This document shows positions 14,180 through 21,782 of a DNA stretch of 25,457 nt, piece after piece. Source of the stretch: Bacillota bacterium. Its GTDB lineage: Bacteria; Bacillota; Clostridia; Clostridiales; Clostridiaceae. Within the stretch, counting starts at the first letter, position 1. Each line of letters starts with the position of its first letter. Made by a program: the position numbers and the translations under genes. The notes beneath the pieces are model-generated. The model did not search any database. It was given only the letters and a program-made list of their open reading frames with translations, and had not been told where the DNA came from. The stretch is from assembly GCA_023435985.1 (NCBI GenBank), contig JAEZKY010000225.1, positions 1 to 25,457 on the forward strand, in the 5' to 3' direction.

Positions 14180-16084
14180 TTAATAAAACAACTTAAGATC
14201 CGGCACCTTTAGACTTGCTCCATTTCGCTTATTATAAGCATCAGATAAATTTTTTATCCTATTATAATTATCAGTTATTGTTTCCTTATCTTCAGGGCTT
14301 GTATCTTCATTTATCCCATCATATGCTGCTTTTAGATTAGTCATACCTCTATTTACATCACCTTCAACAGAAATATAGTAGCATCCAGCATTATTTAGAG
14401 TTTCAATGTCATTATTATCAAGATTGTATGCGGCTCTTATTTCTTTAATTGCATCATCATTTTTTTCTTTATTCACATATACTGTCCCTAGAGCTCTATG
14501 GTATTTTACAACTTTGCTATTTATAGATATACTCTTCTTTAGCAAATCTATGGCCTCATCATATCTTTGACTATTAACTTTTACTAACGCCATATTATAA
14601 TATATTTCTGCATCCTTTGGATTAATTTTAGATGCTAAGTTATAATAGTTTAATGCTTCATTACTATCTTTAAGTGTGTTTCCATAATATTCAGCAGTTT
14701 TTAATATTAAATCGTAATTAAGAGGATCTTTAAATAAAGCTGTTCTAAAATATGCCTGTGCTTCTTCACTTTTGTCTTGCTTTTCTAGTATTTCAGGTAT
14801 TAAAGACGTGTAATTATCTGCATAGTCTCTATCTAATACTATACTTTTTTCACAGTCTTTAAATGCTTCATCATAATCCTGGTTATTATATGCCAGCCAT
14901 GCTGCTGCCTGGTCTCCTACCAATGACTCTGAATTATTTTTCTCCATTTGATTTAAAACATAATTTAGAGCATCTGGATTATCTGAACTATCATACATAT
15001 CAGCTTTAATAAGGCTTAAAGTAAAATCTCCAACATCTTTATTACTTAATTCATCAATTAATTTTTTAGCCTTATCTGCTGAATCCTTACTCATCGAATA
15101 AACTTTAGCGGTCCACACTTTATATGCAAGTTCATCAGGATCAGCTTTTTGCAATTTTGCAATTTTATCTAGTGCACCAGCTTTATCATAATCCGCAATT
15201 TCTTCTATAACATCAAATATTCTTATTTCATTCTTATCCTTATTCCATGCATCTTTTAATAGTGAAAAACATTCGTCATAATTGTTAATAAGCATGTTCA
15301 TTCTAGCTAAATCAGCTAAATCGCCTGCTGTTTCAGCTCCATCTTTATAATCATTTATTATTTCTTTAGCCTTGTCATTATCTCCATTTGCCAAATAAAC
15401 AGTAAACATAGTTTTCATCAATGCTTTATTGTCCGGATAATTTTGAAGAAACATTTCACCATATTCTAAAGCTTTCGAATATTCTCCATTCATAAGCCAT
15501 GTAAATGTTATGTAATTTCCTAATTCTTCATCTTTTTCTTGAAGGTCATCTATTTTTTTCTTCTTATCATCTATGATTTTATTCCTAGCTTCATATGCCT
15601 TTTGAATCATATCATTTGATTTTACAAACTCTCCTTTAACTGAATAAATCTCTGCAATCTTCACATTCCATATTGGCCATTGATCTTTTTGCTTCTTCTG
15701 CATTTCTGTATATTCTTCAATTGCTTCATCATATTTAGCATCATAAAAATCTGTTTCTGCAACATTTGTTGCAATTGACAATGTAGCTGCTACTTTTGCA
15801 TTATTGACAGATTTAACTACTGCAGTGATTCCAAGACATACAATTAAAAGAAAAATAATTACTGTCGGAATAAGATATTTCTTTTGTCTTAACTTGCTTA
15901 AACAACTTGCAATATACTTATTTCCTTTTATCTTTTTTAACCACTCAGTAATATATTTGTTCTCTCTTATTTTTTTAAAATATTTTGCAATATACCTGTT
16001 TTCTTTTATTCTTTTTAAGTACCCCGAAATGTATTTGTTTTTTCTCAAATCATTAATATATTCAATAATTTTCTCTTTCAACAA
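14180..16084 (-). CDS. Membrane-anchored tetratricopeptide repeat protein
   Basis: The 634-residue protein has three parts. Residues 3-67 are a basic segment of five 13-residue repeats (for example NKYITEWLKKIKG). Residues 70-92 form one transmembrane helix (LIPTVIIFLLIVCLGITAVV). The remainder is a helical TPR array with units such as AEIYYNMALVKVNSQRYDEA (residues about 490-510) and KVVKYHRALGTVYVNKEKND. Positive residues before the helix predict the repeats inside the cell and the TPRs outside. TPR arrays bind proteins, so a scaffold role at the envelope is likely, but the partner is unknown. The start is a TTG at 16084 (another TTG follows directly) with only a weak GAGTG ribosome binding site; no ATG is available nearby. 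A mobile-element-like repeat lies just upstream. Confidence 0.8.
   Translation of the reverse strand: MLKEKIIEYINDLRKNKYISGYLKRIKENRYIAKYFKKIRENKYITEWLKKIKGNKYIASCLSKLRQKKYLIPTVIIFLLIVCLGITAVVKSVNNAKVAATLSIATNVAETDFYDAKYDEAIEEYTEMQKKQKDQWPIWNVKIAEIYSVKGEFVKSNDMIQKAYEARNKIIDDKKKKIDDLQEKDEELGNYITFTWLMNGEYSKALEYGEMFLQNYPDNKALMKTMFTVYLANGDNDKAKEIINDYKDGAETAGDLADLARMNMLINNYDECFSLLKDAWNKDKNEIRIFDVIEEIADYDKAGALDKIAKLQKADPDELAYKVWTAKVYSMSKDSADKAKKLIDELSNKDVGDFTLSLIKADMYDSSDNPDALNYVLNQMEKNNSESLVGDQAAAWLAYNNQDYDEAFKDCEKSIVLDRDYADNYTSLIPEILEKQDKSEEAQAYFRTALFKDPLNYDLILKTAEYYGNTLKDSNEALNYYNLASKINPKDAEIYYNMALVKVNSQRYDEAIDLLKKSISINSKVVKYHRALGTVYVNKEKNDDAIKEIRAAYNLDNNDIETLNNAGCYYISVEGDVNRGMTNLKAAYDGINEDTSPEDKETITDNYNRIKNLSDAYNKRNGASLKVPDLKLFY
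15884..16039 (-). repeat. Tandem 39-bp coding repeats in the TPR gene
   Basis: Four consecutive 13-codon units (residues 16-67) follow the pattern N-K/R-Y-I-x-x-Y/W/C-L/F-x-K-I/L-K/R-x. A fifth, weaker unit (residues 3-15) precedes them. The 39-base period is visible at DNA level, with (A/G)TAT(A/T)T(A/T)TT-like words recurring. It encodes a cationic, amphipathic run directly before the membrane helix. Confidence 0.8.
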
Positions 16085-16118
16085 TAAATCACACTCGCTT
16101 TTTCATTAAAATTTGTAC

Positions 16119-16278
16119 TTAGTTTCCCTAGTAAAATAACAAGTCAGTACGTTTTCATTTTCCTCCATACTTTCCCCGTATGTTTCCTATTCCCCTACAA
16201 TAGGCTCAACATACTTTTACGTCTGATTCAAAATATATATTTCTTATTACTGATTTGCTATTTTCTTTCCATATGCCT
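16119..16278. repeat. MITE-like element upstream of the TPR gene (TAGGCATAT family, copy 2)
   Basis: AAAATAACAAGTCAGTAC (16133-16150) and TTACTGATTTGCTATTTT (16247-16264) are inverted copies, 15 of 18 matching. The right outer end is CATATGCCTA (16270-16279), the family end sequence, while the left outer end has diverged. The interior is non-coding. Together with the ychF terminator it accounts for most of the 332-base gap between the TPR gene and ychF; I find no gene in that gap. Confidence 0.65.
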
Positions 16279-16380
16279 AGGTTTTATTTTAACAAACTTT
16301 GCTATAAAAATCTATATTGTTGCATAATGTTAATACGTTTGTAATTATATTTGAGAAATAATTGGATTTTTTTATAAAAA

Positions 16381-16406
16381 AAAGAGTAAGTTTGTTCTTA
16401 CTCTTT
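16381..16406 (-). terminator. Intrinsic terminator after ychF
   Basis: AAAGAGTAAG (16381-16390) pairs perfectly with CTTACTCTTT (16397-16406) around a 6-base loop. On the minus strand it is followed by TTTTTATAAAA. It lies 10 bases past the ychF stop. Confidence 0.85.
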
Positions 16407-16416
16407 AATTGGTGGA

Positions 16417-17514
16417 TTAAACATTAAATCTAAAATTAACGACATCTCCATCTTGCATTATATAATCTTTTCCTTCAAGTCTAAACTTTCCTTTTTCTTT
16501 AGCCGCTGCTTCTGAACCACACTCAACTAAATCATCATAAGAAACTATTTCTGCTCTAATAAATCCTCTCTCAATATCAGAGTGAATCTTACCTGCTGCT
16601 TGAGGTGCTTTTGTTCCTCTTTTGATTGTCCAAGCCCTTACTTCTTGTACTCCTGCTGTTAAGAAGCTCATAAGTCCAAGAAGTTTATAACTAGCTTCAA
16701 TTAACTTATCTAAACCTGATTCTTCTAAACCATATTCACCTAACATTTCAGCTTTTTCTTCATCTTCAAGACCCGATAATTCTTCTTCAATTTTAGCACT
16801 TACAACCATAACCTCAGAATTTTCAGCTATTGCATATTCTTTAACACTCTTAACATAATCATTATCAAAGTTGCCTTCCATAACGTCATCTTCTGAAATA
16901 TTGCAAGCATATAAAACTGGCTTTGAAGTAATTAGAAATAAACCTTTTATAAAATTTTCTTCTTCCTCTGTAACTTCTAAAGTTCTTGCTGGTTTATTGG
17001 CTTCTAGCTGTGCCTTTATTCTTTCCATAACACCGTATTCGAATTTGGCAGTCTTATCACCTGATCTTGCAAGTTTTATTGATTTTTCCATTCTTCTCTC
17101 TAATACTTCTAAATCAGAAAAAATCAATTCTAAATTTATAGTTTCTATATCTCTTATAGGATCAACAGAACCTTCAACATGAACTACATTTCCATCATCG
17201 AAGCACCTTACAACATGAACTATTGCTGCAACTTCTCTTATATGTGATAAGAATTTGTTTCCTAATCCTTCACCTTTAGAAGCTCCTTTAACTAATCCTG
17301 CTATATCGTAAAATTCTATGGCTGTATATACTTTCTTCTTTGTATTGTACATTTCTTCTAGAACATCTAATCTCTTATCTGGAACACTTACAACACCAAC
17401 ATTTGGCTCAATTGTACAGAATGGATAATTAGCTGATTCAGCTCCAGCTTTTGTTATTGCATTAAACAACGTACTTTTACCTACGTTCGGTAAACCTACC
17501 ATACCTAATTTCAT
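16417..17514 (-). CDS. ychF: Redox-regulated ribosome-associated ATPase YchF (OLA1 family)
   Basis: YchF is an Obg-family P-loop protein that binds ribosomes and prefers ATP to GTP. The 365-residue protein has the Walker A motif GLPNVGKST (7-15), the segment YPFCTIEPNVGVV, the switch motif YDIAGLVKGASKGEGLGN, and NISEDD (N-x-x-E) in place of the usual GTPase NKxD, the family hallmark. A C-terminal TGS domain (KIHSDIERGFIRAEIVSYDD) follows. Length and order are standard. The ATG at 17514 is preceded by AAAGGA. It has its own sigma-A promoter (17618-17646) and terminator, so it is probably monocistronic. Its 5' untranslated region contains a palindromic repeat element. Confidence 0.97.
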   Translation of the reverse strand: MKLGMVGLPNVGKSTLFNAITKAGAESANYPFCTIEPNVGVVSVPDKRLDVLEEMYNTKKKVYTAIEFYDIAGLVKGASKGEGLGNKFLSHIREVAAIVHVVRCFDDGNVVHVEGSVDPIRDIETINLELIFSDLEVLERRMEKSIKLARSGDKTAKFEYGVMERIKAQLEANKPARTLEVTEEEENFIKGLFLITSKPVLYACNISEDDVMEGNFDNDYVKSVKEYAIAENSEVMVVSAKIEEELSGLEDEEKAEMLGEYGLEESGLDKLIEASYKLLGLMSFLTAGVQEVRAWTIKRGTKAPQAAGKIHSDIERGFIRAEIVSYDDLVECGSEAAAKEKGKFRLEGKDYIMQDGDVVNFRFNV

Positions 17515-17546
17515 CTATGTACATTCCTTTCTAACTTCTAACTATT

Positions 17547-17604
17547 TTAGGCATTATCAAAAAAATAACAAGTCAACTTACTTGTCTATTTTTCATATGC
17601 CTTA
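17547..17604. repeat. Short palindromic element in the ychF leader (TAGGCATAT family, copy 3)
   Basis: TAGGCATTATCAAAAAAATA followed by ACAAGT (17548-17573) is mirrored by the complement of ACTTGTCTATTTTTCATATG followed by CCTTA (17580-17604), an imperfect stem of about 24 bp with a 6-base loop. It is a minimal version of the elements upstream of pfkA and the TPR gene, consisting of little more than the two ends. It lies between the ychF promoter and start codon and would be transcribed as a hairpin. Confidence 0.7.
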
Positions 17605-17617
17605 TATCCCTTTAAAA

Positions 17618-17646
17618 ATTATACTCTAGAACATTTTTTATTTCAA
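17618..17646 (-). promoter_or_regulatory. Sigma-A promoter of ychF
   Basis: On the minus strand TTGAAA (17641-17646) precedes a consensus TATAAT (17618-17623) by exactly 17 bases. The predicted start near 17611 gives a leader of about 97 bases that contains the palindromic element at 17547-17604. Confidence 0.7.
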
Positions 17647-17736
17647 CTTAAATCCCTAAAGGATTTACCTGAAGATCCTTGAATCATATATAGAAATTAC
17701 CACGGTTATTATCTAACAAAGTTCAAATACTATGAA

Positions 17737-17767
17737 TGATTAAATTTTCTTATTACAAAGCATACTC
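17737..17767 (+). promoter_or_regulatory. Possible sigma-G-type promoter of pdaA
   Basis: TGATTA (17737-17742) and CATACTC (17761-17767) are 18 bases apart. They resemble the forespore sigma-G boxes (-35 TGNATA-like, -10 CATACTA-like) with one mismatch each, and lie 38 bases before the pdaA start. In Bacillus subtilis pdaA is controlled by sigma-G. In DNA this AT-rich, chance matches are possible. Confidence 0.4.
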
Positions 17768-17804
17768 AAATATGCATAAATTATTTTAGATTGAAGGTGA
17801 AAAA

Positions 17805-18590
17805 ATGAATAAATACTTAAAATCCTCTTTTGCTCTTGCGCTCATTTTAAACCTAGTTGCATTTTCTCCAGCTAAATATGTAATTGCAACTAGTGATGAA
17901 GCTGAACTTAATTGGTACTATGTAGGTAAAGGAAAAGGGCAAATCGCTGAAGGTCCAAAGGAATCTGTTAATTTTTTGAATGAAAATTCCGCATATTTTT
18001 TAGGTGACACGTCAAATAAAATATTATATCTTACCTTTGATGAAGGATATGAGTATGGTAACACTGGAAAAATCTTGGATATTTTAAAGGAATATAAGGT
18101 ACCTGCTGCTTTTTTTGTTGTTAAACCGTACATAGATAAAGAACCAGAACTGGTTAAAAGAATGGTTGCTGAAGGTCATATAGTTGGAAATCATACTGTT
18201 CATCATCCATCTATTGCCCAGATACATGACAAAGAAAAGTTTAACTCTGAATTTAGTGGCGTAGAGTCAGCCTATAAAAATCTTGTTGGTCAGGATATGC
18301 CTAAGTTCTTTAGGCCTCCAATGGGGAAATACTCAAAAAACTCTCTGAAAATGACAAAAGATTTAGGATATAAAACTATCTTTTGGAGTTTTGCTTATAA
18401 AGATTGGTTAGTTAATGATCAGCCATCTGAAAGTTATGCGATAGAGAAAATATGTAAAGGTGCCCATCCAGGCTCTATAATGCTTCTTCATGCCGTTTCA
18501 AATACAAACACTAAAGTACTTGGAACAGTTCTCAAAACCCTTCAAGATGAAGGTTATGAATTTAAGTCATTAAACGAATTACCACAATAA
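17805..18590 (+). CDS. pdaA: Peptidoglycan N-acetylmuramic acid deacetylase of spore cortex (PdaA)
   Basis: PdaA removes the acetyl group of muramic acid so that muramic delta-lactam can form in the spore cortex, a requirement for germination. The 261-residue protein has a signal peptide (about residues 1-28) and a NodB-type domain: LTFDEGYEYGNTGKILDILK (76-95), GNHTVHHPS with H130 and H134, RPPMGKYS (170-177), FWSFAYKDW and a late catalytic histidine H229 in MLLHAVS. The order and wording match Bacillus PdaA (TFDNGYENG, GNHSFHHP, RPPRGVFS) rather than other deacetylases. The usual second aspartate of motif 1 is Glu80 here. The ATG at 17805 follows AAGGTG. It is divergent from ychF and has a possible sigma-G promoter. 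Confidence 0.9.
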   Translation: MNKYLKSSFALALILNLVAFSPAKYVIATSDEAELNWYYVGKGKGQIAEGPKESVNFLNENSAYFLGDTSNKILYLTFDEGYEYGNTGKILDILKEYKVPAAFFVVKPYIDKEPELVKRMVAEGHIVGNHTVHHPSIAQIHDKEKFNSEFSGVESAYKNLVGQDMPKFFRPPMGKYSKNSLKMTKDLGYKTIFWSFAYKDWLVNDQPSESYAIEKICKGAHPGSIMLLHAVSNTNTKVLGTVLKTLQDEGYEFKSLNELPQ

Positions 18591-18664
18591 TATACATAAG
18601 AAGTCAGAAACTCGATATATTAATTGTAATTTTTAGCTTATACTAAACACAGTTATAAATTATA

Positions 18665-18765
18665 AGTTATGAGTTAAGGATGAAATCCTCCCATTTGGGG
18701 GATTTCTTAAATATATTTTTTTGAAAATCCTTTGGCTTTTCTTCCTAAGCTCTTAACTCATAACT
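18665..18765. repeat. Composite palindromic repeat downstream of pdaA, possible terminator
   Basis: The 14-bp perfect arms AGTTATGAGTTAAG (18665-18678) and CTTAACTCATAACT (18752-18765) enclose two inner hairpins. One is GAAATCCTCC...GGGGGATTTC (18682-18706, one G-T pair); the other is a decayed GAAAATCC/GGCTTTTC (18723-18741). Arm-hairpin-hairpin-arm order and the GGCTTTTCTTCCTAA word match the element between pyrD and pyrE. On the plus strand the first hairpin is followed by TTAAATATATTTTTTT, so it may end the pdaA transcript. Confidence 0.65.
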
Positions 18766-18858
18766 GATTAATTTTTTTATTTCTTAACTTATTACTTCTT
18801 TAATTTATCAAAAGCAGTAGTTGTATATATTAATTTACTGAATATCTGTAAATTGTGT

Positions 18859-19341
18859 CTAACGCTTAATAAGTTTTTCCACTTCTTCTGCTACCTTTAC
18901 AGAAGAATTTTTTAATAAGATAGCATTCTTTATTTTTGTTAAATCTGTAGCACTATAATTCATAAGATTAATCAAATAAGCATTATCCTTTTTCTTATCG
19001 TTTTCATTAAAACCAATTGCTAAAAAGTCTTTTTTCTTAGTCTTGGCGTCATTTCCTTTGCTTACATAAATTGATTTTATACTGCTATATTTTATTGATT
19101 TTATTAAATCATTAAATTTATAAAACTCTATCTTATTCTCTTTAAGTAATATATCCTGGCTATATTCAACCAAAACTGAAAGCGCAGTTACTACACCTGT
19201 AAACAAGAATATCCATAATAATGCACTGCCTATGCCTCCAATTATTCCAAAAACTATTCCTAGTATAAATTCAACGATTGCTGCAATCAGCATCATACCA
19301 TTTCGTTTTTTTATGGTTATCGGAAATTTTTTATCCTCCAC
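18859..19341 (-). CDS. Small membrane protein with PH-like cytosolic domain, function unknown
   Basis: This 160-residue protein has a short basic N-terminus, two adjoining membrane helices (about residues 15-34 and 38-58) and a soluble C-terminal half. The part from LLKENKIEFYKFNDLIKSIK through KSIYVSKGNDAK resembles the strands of bacterial PH-like domains in other two-helix membrane proteins. That assignment rests on pattern only, and I do not recognise a specific family. The start is a GTG at 19341, six bases after the strong ribosome binding site AGGAGGGG; the nearby ATG is out of frame. It is flanked by non-coding DNA on both sides, so it is probably transcribed alone. Confidence 0.7.
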   Translation of the reverse strand: MEDKKFPITIKKRNGMMLIAAIVEFILGIVFGIIGGIGSALLWIFLFTGVVTALSVLVEYSQDILLKENKIEFYKFNDLIKSIKYSSIKSIYVSKGNDAKTKKKDFLAIGFNENDKKKDNAYLINLMNYSATDLTKIKNAILLKNSSVKVAEEVEKLIKR

Positions 19342-19572
19342 TATGAACCCCTCCTTTAATTTTTAGCTATTTTCTATTAGTGAGATGCCCTTATACCTAA
19401 CAAATAAAAAAATATATTTCACCATATAAAATATTATATAGTATATGTAGCATTTTTCAATACTTGTATATATTATTAAGCCTTCCTACTTTCATCTATA
19501 TATAGCAGTTAAAAAATGTGTATCAATATTTCATATAAACATAAAATATTAATATAAGGAGGTGTATCATAT

Positions 19573-19725
19573 ATGGCACTAAATGATGGAATACATAAAC
19601 CCGGATCATGTAATCCAGAGCAAAAAGGGTTAAGAAGACAAAAACTTCACAAAAATCAAAATGATGTTGGAAACCCCAAAAATAAACCACAGTATGAAAA
19701 TTTCGATGGTAAACCCATAGAATAA
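19573..19725 (+). CDS. Small hydrophilic protein of 50 residues, unrecognised
   Basis: A 50-codon frame begins MALNDGIHKPGSCNPEQKGL and ends FDGKPIE. It follows a perfect AAGGAGGTG ribosome binding site (19556-19564) with eight-base spacing and is closed by a hairpin terminator seven bases after the stop; these signals make it very likely to be real. The product is highly polar and basic in the middle (RRQKLHKNQ), rich in N, K, P and G, with one cysteine and no membrane segment or signal peptide. It resembles the small, unstructured, conserved proteins often expressed in sporulating clostridia, but I cannot name a family. CATAAAATA at 19540-19548 matches a sigma-K -10 box (CATANNNTA) without a convincing -35. 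Confidence 0.8.
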   Translation: MALNDGIHKPGSCNPEQKGLRRQKLHKNQNDVGNPKNKPQYENFDGKPIE

Positions 19726-19731
19726 AAAATG

Positions 19732-19770
19732 AGAGATACTTAGTAATATTTAAGTAAACTAAGTATCTCT
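19732..19770. terminator. Bidirectional terminator between the 50-residue ORF and fchA
   Basis: AGAGATACTTAGT (19732-19744) pairs perfectly with ACTAAGTATCTCT (19758-19770). The plus-strand tail is TGCCTTTTATTT, and the minus-strand tail CATTTTTTATTC is richer in U. It therefore serves both the rightward small ORF and the leftward fchA. Confidence 0.75.
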
Positions 19771-19851
19771 TGCCTTTTATTTAATTGCTTTGATTATATT
19801 TTCAGCATTAAATTCATATGTAAATAAAAAACAGCTTTATTTCCTCTGCTA

Positions 19852-20502
19852 TTAACGATTAGGATAGATTACATCATTTACTATGTTAACAATATAATTC
19901 TTTTCCTTTGCCGACTTCTCAATAATCGTCTTTAATTCGCTGTCGATTTTATTAAAAAACTCTTCATCTCTAAGACCATTTAAATTTACCTTAACATTTA
20001 TTATAGAACTTTCTATTGCAGTGTGAAGCAATACTGCGGAAATTGCTAGATCTGATAACAACATTTTATTTCCATACTTAGCCATAATTTTTAAATTTTC
20101 ATAGAATTCTAAACTCTCTCTTGCTAAAATCAAAGGTGCTTCCATAGATTTTATTGTATTTTCTTTTATAGCTAATGACCTTCTATTCTTTTCTTCTTCA
20201 CTTTCTTTAGGTAATTTATAGCAGTCCATCAATTTTAAAAAATTCTCTCTATCTTCTTCCATAAGCTCTAAGCTTCTTATTGTAAATTCTTTCGATTCCT
20301 TCTGAAATTTATTTATAATTTCCTTTTCATTATCTTCTAAAATCATATAATTTTTCTTTCCTACAGTTAAAGAATAAACCATGGAATTTAATGCAGCAGA
20401 TAATGCAGAAATAAGACCAGCTACACTTCCGCCCCCAGGTGCTGATAAATCTGATCCCAATTCTTCTAAAAATTGTTTTATACTTTCATCGCAAAATTTC
20501 AT
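19852..20502 (-). CDS. fchA: Methenyltetrahydrofolate cyclohydrolase (FTCD_C/FchA family)
   Basis: FchA-type proteins interconvert 5,10-methenyl-THF and 10-formyl-THF; the same fold carries formimino-THF cyclodeaminase activity in histidine breakdown. The 216-residue helical protein has the family hallmark SAPGGGSVAGLISALSAAL near residues 20-38 and the KNRRSLAI-type helix region later. The length is that of the stand-alone domain. The ATG at 20502 has a modest GGGG ribosome binding site. It lies 44 bases after the polysaccharide gene with no visible terminator between, so it may be read from that unit although it is unrelated in function. No histidine-degradation or folate gene is nearby, so the cyclohydrolase role is the likelier one. 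Confidence 0.85.
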   Translation of the reverse strand: MKFCDESIKQFLEELGSDLSAPGGGSVAGLISALSAALNSMVYSLTVGKKNYMILEDNEKEIINKFQKESKEFTIRSLELMEEDRENFLKLMDCYKLPKESEEEKNRRSLAIKENTIKSMEAPLILARESLEFYENLKIMAKYGNKMLLSDLAISAVLLHTAIESSIINVKVNLNGLRDEEFFNKIDSELKTIIEKSAKEKNYIVNIVNDVIYPNR

Positions 20503-20546
20503 ATACTATTTGCCCCTATCTACTTTTATTTAAAATAATATATTGA

Positions 20547-21782
20547 TTATTCAATATTTTTATTATCTAAAATTGATATTAAATATCCTAAGTATATCCA
20601 AAAAATCATAGAAATAAAACTTATTATATATAATAAATCACTTTCAAATAAGTTTACTGAAATAATTCCAACTATAATTGAAGTTAAAGTTATCATTTGA
20701 AGTCTTTCTTTTCTCTGTAATTTGTCCAAGCGCTGTACAATAAACACTAAATTCAAAATTAAGAAGATTAAAAACAAAGTTAATGCAATAAATCCATTTA
20801 TTGCCGCTGTTTGCACATATATATTGTGTAAACCTCCAGCTGCCAGCCCTGGTAAATCATCAGTTTGTCTTGCATTTGTAACAGCATCTATAAGATTATT
20901 ATTTCCAACACCAGTAAAAGGATGTTCTTTTATTACTATAGCTCCTGAAGTCCAAAGACTGCTTCTTCCACTAGTAAAATTCCTAATATTATCTTTATCA
21001 AGCTGAAAGAATACTCCACATGCTAGTATAGGTATTATTAACAATACAGTTCTAAAATATTTATTTTTATTATATACAAAAATAAATATATATATAACCG
21101 CTATTACTATTAAATAAGCACTTCTTCCACGTGATCCAACCATTGTTACTGCTTGTAATACTACGTTAGCTAGCCAAAATAATTTAAGCTTATGAGTTAT
21201 TGTTATATGGTAAAGATAAATACACATTACAATAGCTAACGCTGTTGCTATTGAAAGAGCATTTTCATTTTCAAATACACCTTTTGTATTTCCGAATATT
21301 ATTTGACCTAATTCTATATTTGTTCCTGTAAATCTCATTATTAAAGAAATAATAGAAGCTATAAACATAAAAATCACATAAAAATAAGTAATTATATTCA
21401 TTTCTTTGATAAGAGCTTTTTTACTTCTAAATACATCCACTGTAAATATAATCAGAAATAAAATCAAATTAACTATCCATTTTGATATATTATCAGTACT
21501 TCTATAAACAAAAATATTAAATATTAATGTTATTATCATGAACAAAGCTAATGGAATATCAAACCTATAAATTTTTCTTCTTTTATAATCCTCTGCTATC
21601 ATAAATAATATTAAAATTATTCCCCAAATTACTGCTATCTTTCCTGATATTCTGCTTAATAACGATATTCCTGGTAATTCCTTCAAAATAGTTACAAATG
21701 TTAAACTTACAAATAAGTAAAACAATTTAAAATAAAATTTATTATCCACGTACCTATATATAGTTTTAATTATTTCCTTCAT
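20547..21782 (-). CDS. O-antigen ligase/polymerase-like membrane protein (Wzy/WaaL superfamily)
   Basis: This 411-residue protein has about ten membrane helices and the PF04932-type signature: VGSRGRSAYLIV in the middle, then a large extracellular loop with SGRSSLWTSGAIVIKEHPFT, GVGNNNLIDA and AAGGLHNIYVQTAA (the conserved histidine near residue 320), followed by C-terminal helices. Such proteins polymerise or transfer lipid-linked glycans on the outer face of the membrane. Since this is a Gram-positive, a polymerase of an exopolysaccharide or a teichuronic-acid-like polymer is likelier than an LPS ligase. Its start overlaps the end of the glycosyltransferase gene by 17 bases and no strong ribosome binding site is seen, pointing to translational coupling. 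Confidence 0.85.
   Translation of the reverse strand: MKEIIKTIYRYVDNKFYFKLFYLFVSLTFVTILKELPGISLLSRISGKIAVIWGIILILFMIAEDYKRRKIYRFDIPLALFMIITLIFNIFVYRSTDNISKWIVNLILFLIIFTVDVFRSKKALIKEMNIITYFYVIFMFIASIISLIMRFTGTNIELGQIIFGNTKGVFENENALSIATALAIVMCIYLYHITITHKLKLFWLANVVLQAVTMVGSRGRSAYLIVIAVIYIFIFVYNKNKYFRTVLLIIPILACGVFFQLDKDNIRNFTSGRSSLWTSGAIVIKEHPFTGVGNNNLIDAVTNARQTDDLPGLAAGGLHNIYVQTAAINGFIALTLFLIFLILNLVFIVQRLDKLQRKERLQMITLTSIIVGIISVNLFESDLLYIISFISMIFWIYLGYLISILDNKNIE

Larger units (their letters stand above)
19342..19851. other. 510-base region between the PH-like gene and fchA
   Basis: The region is explained in its right half by the 50-codon gene (19573-19725) and its terminator. From 19342 to about 19550 it is AT-rich without a gene, repeat or convincing sigma-A promoter. 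From 19771 to 19851 I see nothing beyond the U-rich tail of the terminator. Confidence 0.5.

Noticed and set aside
15804..16109. 101-codon frame opposite the 5' end of the TPR gene
   Set aside because: It is the antisense of the 39-bp coding repeats, which makes it look periodic (YLFSFI...). It has no ribosome binding site, and the sense frame is clearly coding.
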